64,000 nucleotides of DNA from Agapanthus africanus. Taxonomy: Eukaryota; Streptophyta; Magnoliopsida; Asparagales; Amaryllidaceae. Shown here piece after piece: positions 60,698-64,000 of this stretch; position 1 is the first letter of the stretch, and every line of letters begins with the position of its first letter. The translations under genes were made by a program, and so were the position numbers. Location: the NCBI GenBank assembly GCA_030015575.1, contig JASDDO010000016.1:104117241-104181240 (forward strand), in the 5' to 3' direction. Under the pieces are notes generated by a model. The model was not told where the DNA came from, did no database searches, and worked only from the letters and a program-made list of their open reading frames with translations.

Positions 60698-61340
60698 GCT
60701 GAGTGTATCGTGCCGGCGTCCATGAACAATAAACTCCAGAAACAGCACGAAAGTATGGATATTAAATCCATTTTTCTCCATTGCAAGGAATTGTATGGAG
60801 AGCACTCTCGTATCGCGAGGTACGAGACCTCAAGGAAACTATTCCATATGAGGTTGGCTCCAGGATCACCTGTAGGAGAGAACGTCCTAAAAATGATCAG
60901 CCTCATTGAGGAACTCGCAAACCTGGGATGCGTGCTAGAAAATGAGGTGTACATCGACTTGATTTTGCAGTCCCTTCCCCACACCTTCTCTCAGTTCGTG
61001 CTGAACTTCAACATGCACGATATGGAAGCTGATCTTCCAAAGATCCTCAACATGTTGAGGTTAGCAGAGAGCTCCTTGAAAAAGGAGAAGGCCCCCGTTC
61101 TGTATGTTGGCCAATCATCCTCTTCTAAATCCAAAGCGAAAGCTAAGGGGAAGAAGAAGATGAACGCCACCAAACCGGAAGGTGGGGTCAAAAAGGTGCA
61201 GGAAACGAACAAGACGGGGAGAGTGAAAGCGGAAAAGAATGAATGCTATTATAGTCACAAGATAGGGCACTGGAAAAAGGATTGCATGGCTTTCAAAGCC
61301 AAGGACACAAAGCAAGCTACTGCTTCTGCTTTAGGTGTGT
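60698..61340 (+). pseudogene. G gag, N-terminal part deleted
   Basis: The usual gag ATG context is present near 60696-60700, but after a few codons the sequence jumps to the part of gag that in B lies about 230 bp further on, and the original start now runs to an early stop. The downstream frame is open from 60710 (GTG; first ATG at 60722) and encodes the second half of gag (LLQSLP-type motif, LNMLRLAESS), a Lys-rich RNA-binding tail and a damaged zinc knuckle (CYYSHKIGHWKKDC, second Cys replaced by Ser). The first 60 or so residues, which include part of the capsid fold, are gone, so a working Gag is unlikely. Confidence 0.85.
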
Positions 61341-61740
61341 TTGTAATCGAAAATTGTTTTTTAGTAAACTCTACATCATGGGTACTTGATACCGGTTCTG
61401 GTTCTCACATCTGTAATTCTTTGCAGGCTCTGAGAAACCGTAGAGCACTGAAAGCAGGTGATATGACCCTCCGGGTTGGCAATGGAACAAACGTAGATGC
61501 TGTTGCAGTGAGCGATTATCACCTGAGGTTGACTAGTGGGCACATTTTGGTGTTGTACAGCTGTTTTTTTATTCCCAGTATGCTATGTAATATTATATCA
61601 GTATCTTTGTTGTCTAATGAAGGATATAATTTTGCACTTGAAAGAAATGTCATGAACATTCTCCTGAATCAAGAAATGATTGGGTTTGGCACACTGGAAA
61701 ATGGCATATACATACATAATCAACCCCAAGTTTTCAATAT
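61341..61740 (+). pseudogene. G aspartic protease
   Basis: Same open frame as gag. The active-site motif DTGSGSH has its Asp at codon 227 of the frame that opens at 60710 (base 61388). Flanking segments GVFVIENC and LTSGHILVL match B. The protease domain itself has no stop and keeps its catalytic residues; it is called a pseudogene only because the polyprotein around it is broken. It would process Gag-Pol in the particle. Confidence 0.83.
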
Positions 61741-62640
61741 TCAAAACACACTCAAAAGAAAGGCTCAAGATTTAAACCAAGCCTTCCTATGGTATTGTAG
61801 ACTTGGTCATATAAATGAACCAAGGTTGACTAAGTTGCATAAAGATGGATATTTAGATCCGTTTGAGTATTCATCATATGCAACTTGTCAATCATGTATC
61901 AAAGGTAAAATGACCAAATCTCCATTCACCGGACACGGAGAAAGAGCCAAGGAGCTCTTGGGACTTGTACACAGCGATGTATGTGGTCCGATGTCTACAC
62001 ATGCACGAAGCGGTCATTCCTACTTCATTACTTTTACTGTTGATTTCTCAAGGTTTGGACATGTGTTCTTAATGTAGTATAAATCCGAAGCCTTTGAGAA
62101 ATTTAAGGAGTATAAAAATGAAGTAGAGAAACATACTGGTAAAAGCATCAAGACGCTTCGATCTGATCGAGGTGGAGAATACTTAACTATCAATTTCCTT
62201 GAATGCTTAAAAAAGAATGGAATTCTCTCACAGCTTACTCCTCCGTATACACCTCAGCATAATGGTGTATCAGAAAGGAGGAATCGTACGCTACTGGACA
62301 TGGTGCGTTCAATGATGAGTAGTGCTGAGTTGCCACTTTCCTTCTGGGGTTTTGCGCTAGAATCAGCTGCATACCTATTGAATAGAGTTCCGACTAAGTC
62401 TGTGCCTACCACGCCATATGAAATATGGAGTGGGAAGAGACAATATCTCAAGTATCTCAAGATATGGGGGTGTCCAGCATTTATTAAAAAGAAGAATCCG
62501 GACAAGCTCGAGGCACGATCGGCCTTGTGCAAGTTTGTGGGATACCCCAAGCATTCGAGGGGGTATCTTGTCTACCACACTAAAGAACAAAAGGTGTTTG
62601 TCGCTCGTCATATTGTCTTCTTAGAGACTGCAAAGACTGA
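61741..62640 (+). pseudogene. G integrase, one in-frame TAG
   Basis: The zinc-binding part has LGHIN and CQSC (near codon 392). Counting from 60710, the catalytic residues are D423 (HSDVCGP), D486 (RSDRGGEY) and E522 (GVSERRN), a D,D(35)E spacing identical to B. A TAG at 62075-62077 replaces a Lys codon between the first and second Asp (B has LMKHEAF). The frame then continues through GYPKHSRGY to VFLE, where the RT deletion starts. Apart from the TAG the enzyme is complete. Confidence 0.88.
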
Positions 62641-62830
62641 TGAAGAGAGGGCTCGCATAGGCATTATACCATACGATTCGGCTGTAGGATCTATAATGTA
62701 TGTGATGTTATGTACCAGACCAGATGTAGCTTACGCACTTAGTATGGTAAGCAGATAGCAGTTTGACCCAGGTGAGAAGCATTGGATAGCGGTAAAAAAC
62801 ATTCTCAAGTAGCTGAGAAGGACTAAGGAG
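62641..62830 (+). pseudogene. G reverse transcriptase, in-frame deletion of the catalytic part
   Basis: Directly after the integrase C-terminal region the frame passes into the last part of RT (IPYDSAVGSIMYVMLC, DVAYALSMVSR). Compared with B, about 1.1 kb is missing, including QMD and YVDD, so there is no polymerase activity. The deletion keeps the frame. Two more TAG codons follow, at 62756-62758 and 62810-62812; both replace Tyr codons present in B (SRYQ and KYLRR). Confidence 0.87.
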
Positions 62831-63349
62831 ATGTTCTTGGTTTACGGTAATGGGGACCTCCAGGTCGAGGCTTTTACCGACTCCAGCTTCCAAAGTGACA
62901 AAGATGACTCTAAATCCATTTCGGGTTTTGTGTTTACCCTCAATGGAGGGGCGGTATGTTGGAAGAGTTCCAAACAGGATATCGTCATAGACTCAAAAAT
63001 GGAAGCTGAGTATATAGCTGCTAATGATGCCGCAAAAGAGGCTGTCTGGGTGAAGAAGTTCATCTCTGAACTTCAGGTGGTTCCGTCCATTGCCAATCCA
63101 ATACCTTTATATTGTGATAACAATGGGGCTGTGGCATTAGCGAAGGAACCAAGGTCCCATCAGAAATCCAGGCATATCTTGAGGCGGTATCACCTGATCA
63201 GGAAGATCGTGGATCGCCGGGAGATCGAGGTGCAGAGAGTGGACACAAAAGACAACACGGTAGATCCATTCACCAAGGCCATCCATCAAGTCCAGTTCGA
63301 GAGGCTGTTTGAGATGTTGGGCATGCGGTTCGCCAGCAACTGGATCTAG
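62831..63349 (+). pseudogene. G RNase H domain, intact as a domain
   Basis: A 172-residue open frame in phase with the upstream polyprotein, encoding copia RNase H with acidic motifs FTDSSF, MEAEY, YCDNNGA and DPFTK and the conserved HILRRYHLIR segment. It ends with a TAG 55 bp upstream of the 3' LTR. No internal lesion is seen. It would only be made if the upstream stops were read through, or as an isolated product from an internal start, for which there is no evidence. Confidence 0.9.
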
Positions 63350-63390
63350 TACAGACAGTGGGTACTCATTGCACCAATTACAGGCCTTAG

Positions 63391-63404
63391 TGCAAGTAGG
63401 AGAT
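63391..63404 (+). other. G polypurine tract
   Basis: TGCAAGTAGGAGAT before the 3' LTR; one G-to-A change relative to B, E and F. Confidence 0.85.
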
Positions 63405-64000
63405 TGTTGAATATATATGCCCTAGAGGCCTTCATTGTATAGGATGCTAGGGATATGTATGTACAGGACAATCATGCTCGATATGATAATACGCTATTTA
63501 GTTTGTCTTTATCTTAACATGTGATATATTTTACTCTGTGTTTCATATATTGTGAACATGTTGATAAAGCCCGTAGGATGTTTGCCTGACTACCAGCGTT
63601 GTGATGGCAGTCATACTTATGGGAGCTGGGTAGTCAATAGGCACATCCTTAAATGTCCCTAGTCGCAGGAGTATTGAGACTAGGTATCGATACTCTGGAG
63701 TAGACTAGTGTATACATATCTAGACCCTGACGAGGGGCGATGGATTGGTCCCACAGCCATTGGTGATGTGCACCTAAGACTGTATACAGATGCTCACCGG
63801 GTGTGAGTTCACCGGACAGGACTCGCCGAGGACTGACTAGATGGTATTATACCTAGCGTCAGATAGCAGTTCTCTGGTGACGTGTGTGCAGATAGTCTGT
63901 CGACCTGAGGTCGTCATTTGTCTCGTGTGAGCTCCCACTGTGCTTTGATTACTACCCTACCACGGCTCAAAGGAGTCGTGCAAACATGTTTTAGTTGGGT
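63405..64000 (+). repeat. G 3' LTR, first 596 bp
   Basis: Starts TGTTGAATATATATGCCC and aligns with 56645-57240; it runs off the window. Confidence 0.92.

Larger units (their letters stand above)
56645..64000 (+). mobile_element. G: Ty1/copia element (Angela-like), deletion derivative, 3' LTR cut by window end
   Basis: Seen: 5' LTR 56645-58656 (2,012 bp), tRNA-Met primer-binding site, 2-kb structured leader, gag-PR-IN-RNase H in one plus-strand frame, polypurine tract at 63391 and the first 596 bp of the 3' LTR. Two deletions (gag N-terminus, most of RT) and three TAG codons disable it. The 5' and 3' LTRs differ by about 4% over the overlap by eye. The start TGTTGGATATATATGCCC resembles Angela/BARE LTRs. 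Confidence 0.92.

Noticed and set aside
60698-60724. Original gag ATG of G as a working start
   Set aside because: The deletion puts it out of frame and it terminates within about ten codons; the 60710 opening is GTG.

Overview
This is plant nuclear DNA made entirely of nested LTR retrotransposons. I found no host gene, tRNA or rRNA gene, CRISPR array or bacterial signal. Plant origin rests on primer-binding sites complementary to initiator tRNA-Met and plant tRNA-Asp, Ty1/copia proteins with plant-type motifs, an Athila-like Ty3/gypsy gag-protease, and plant-style polypurine tracts. The density of nesting suggests a large, repeat-rich angiosperm genome; the species cannot be told.

Names used here: A1 and A2 are two copies of one long-LTR, non-coding gypsy-like family (LARD-like; LTRs about 4.2-4.3 kb). 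B, E, F and G are four copia elements of one lineage (Angela-like by LTR start, LTR length and order PR-IN-RT-RH). C is a gypsy element with only gag and protease. H is an old copia LTR fragment.

Layout: A1 (+) runs from before base 1 to 36256. Its 3' LTR is split by B (-, 5544-23479, TSD CTTTA) and E (-, 24131-33774, TSD GATGC). B is split by C (-, 10296-18386, TSD ATATT). A1 itself lies in the 3' LTR of A2 (-, 36257-55858). The 5' LTR of A2 is split by F (-, 41397-51779, TSD ATATA). A2 lies in H (55859-56644), which is also cut by G (+, 56645 to beyond 64000). The deepest chain is H > A2 > A1 > B > C.

No element here encodes a full intact polyprotein. B keeps all domains but has several stops and frameshifts. 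G is one continuous frame broken by three TAG codons, with the gag N-terminus and most of RT deleted. E and F have LTR pairs differing at only about 1% of sites by eye, yet their coding regions are wrecked, so they were probably moved by proteins supplied in trans. C, A1 and A2 are structurally non-autonomous.

The least expected material is in the untranslated leaders of B, E, F and G. Each has (i) a pair of GC-rich palindromes 31 bp apart about 200 nt after the primer-binding site, a motif also found in the LTRs of the unrelated gypsy element C; (ii) a CGTTAG/CTAACG hairpin; and (iii) a cassette of three stem-loops whose tetraloop is the same within an element but differs between elements, with compensatory stem changes. 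These look like RNA packaging, dimerisation or Gag-recognition structures. The A1/A2 interior holds a separate array of mini-hairpins (GTGCA...TGCAC).
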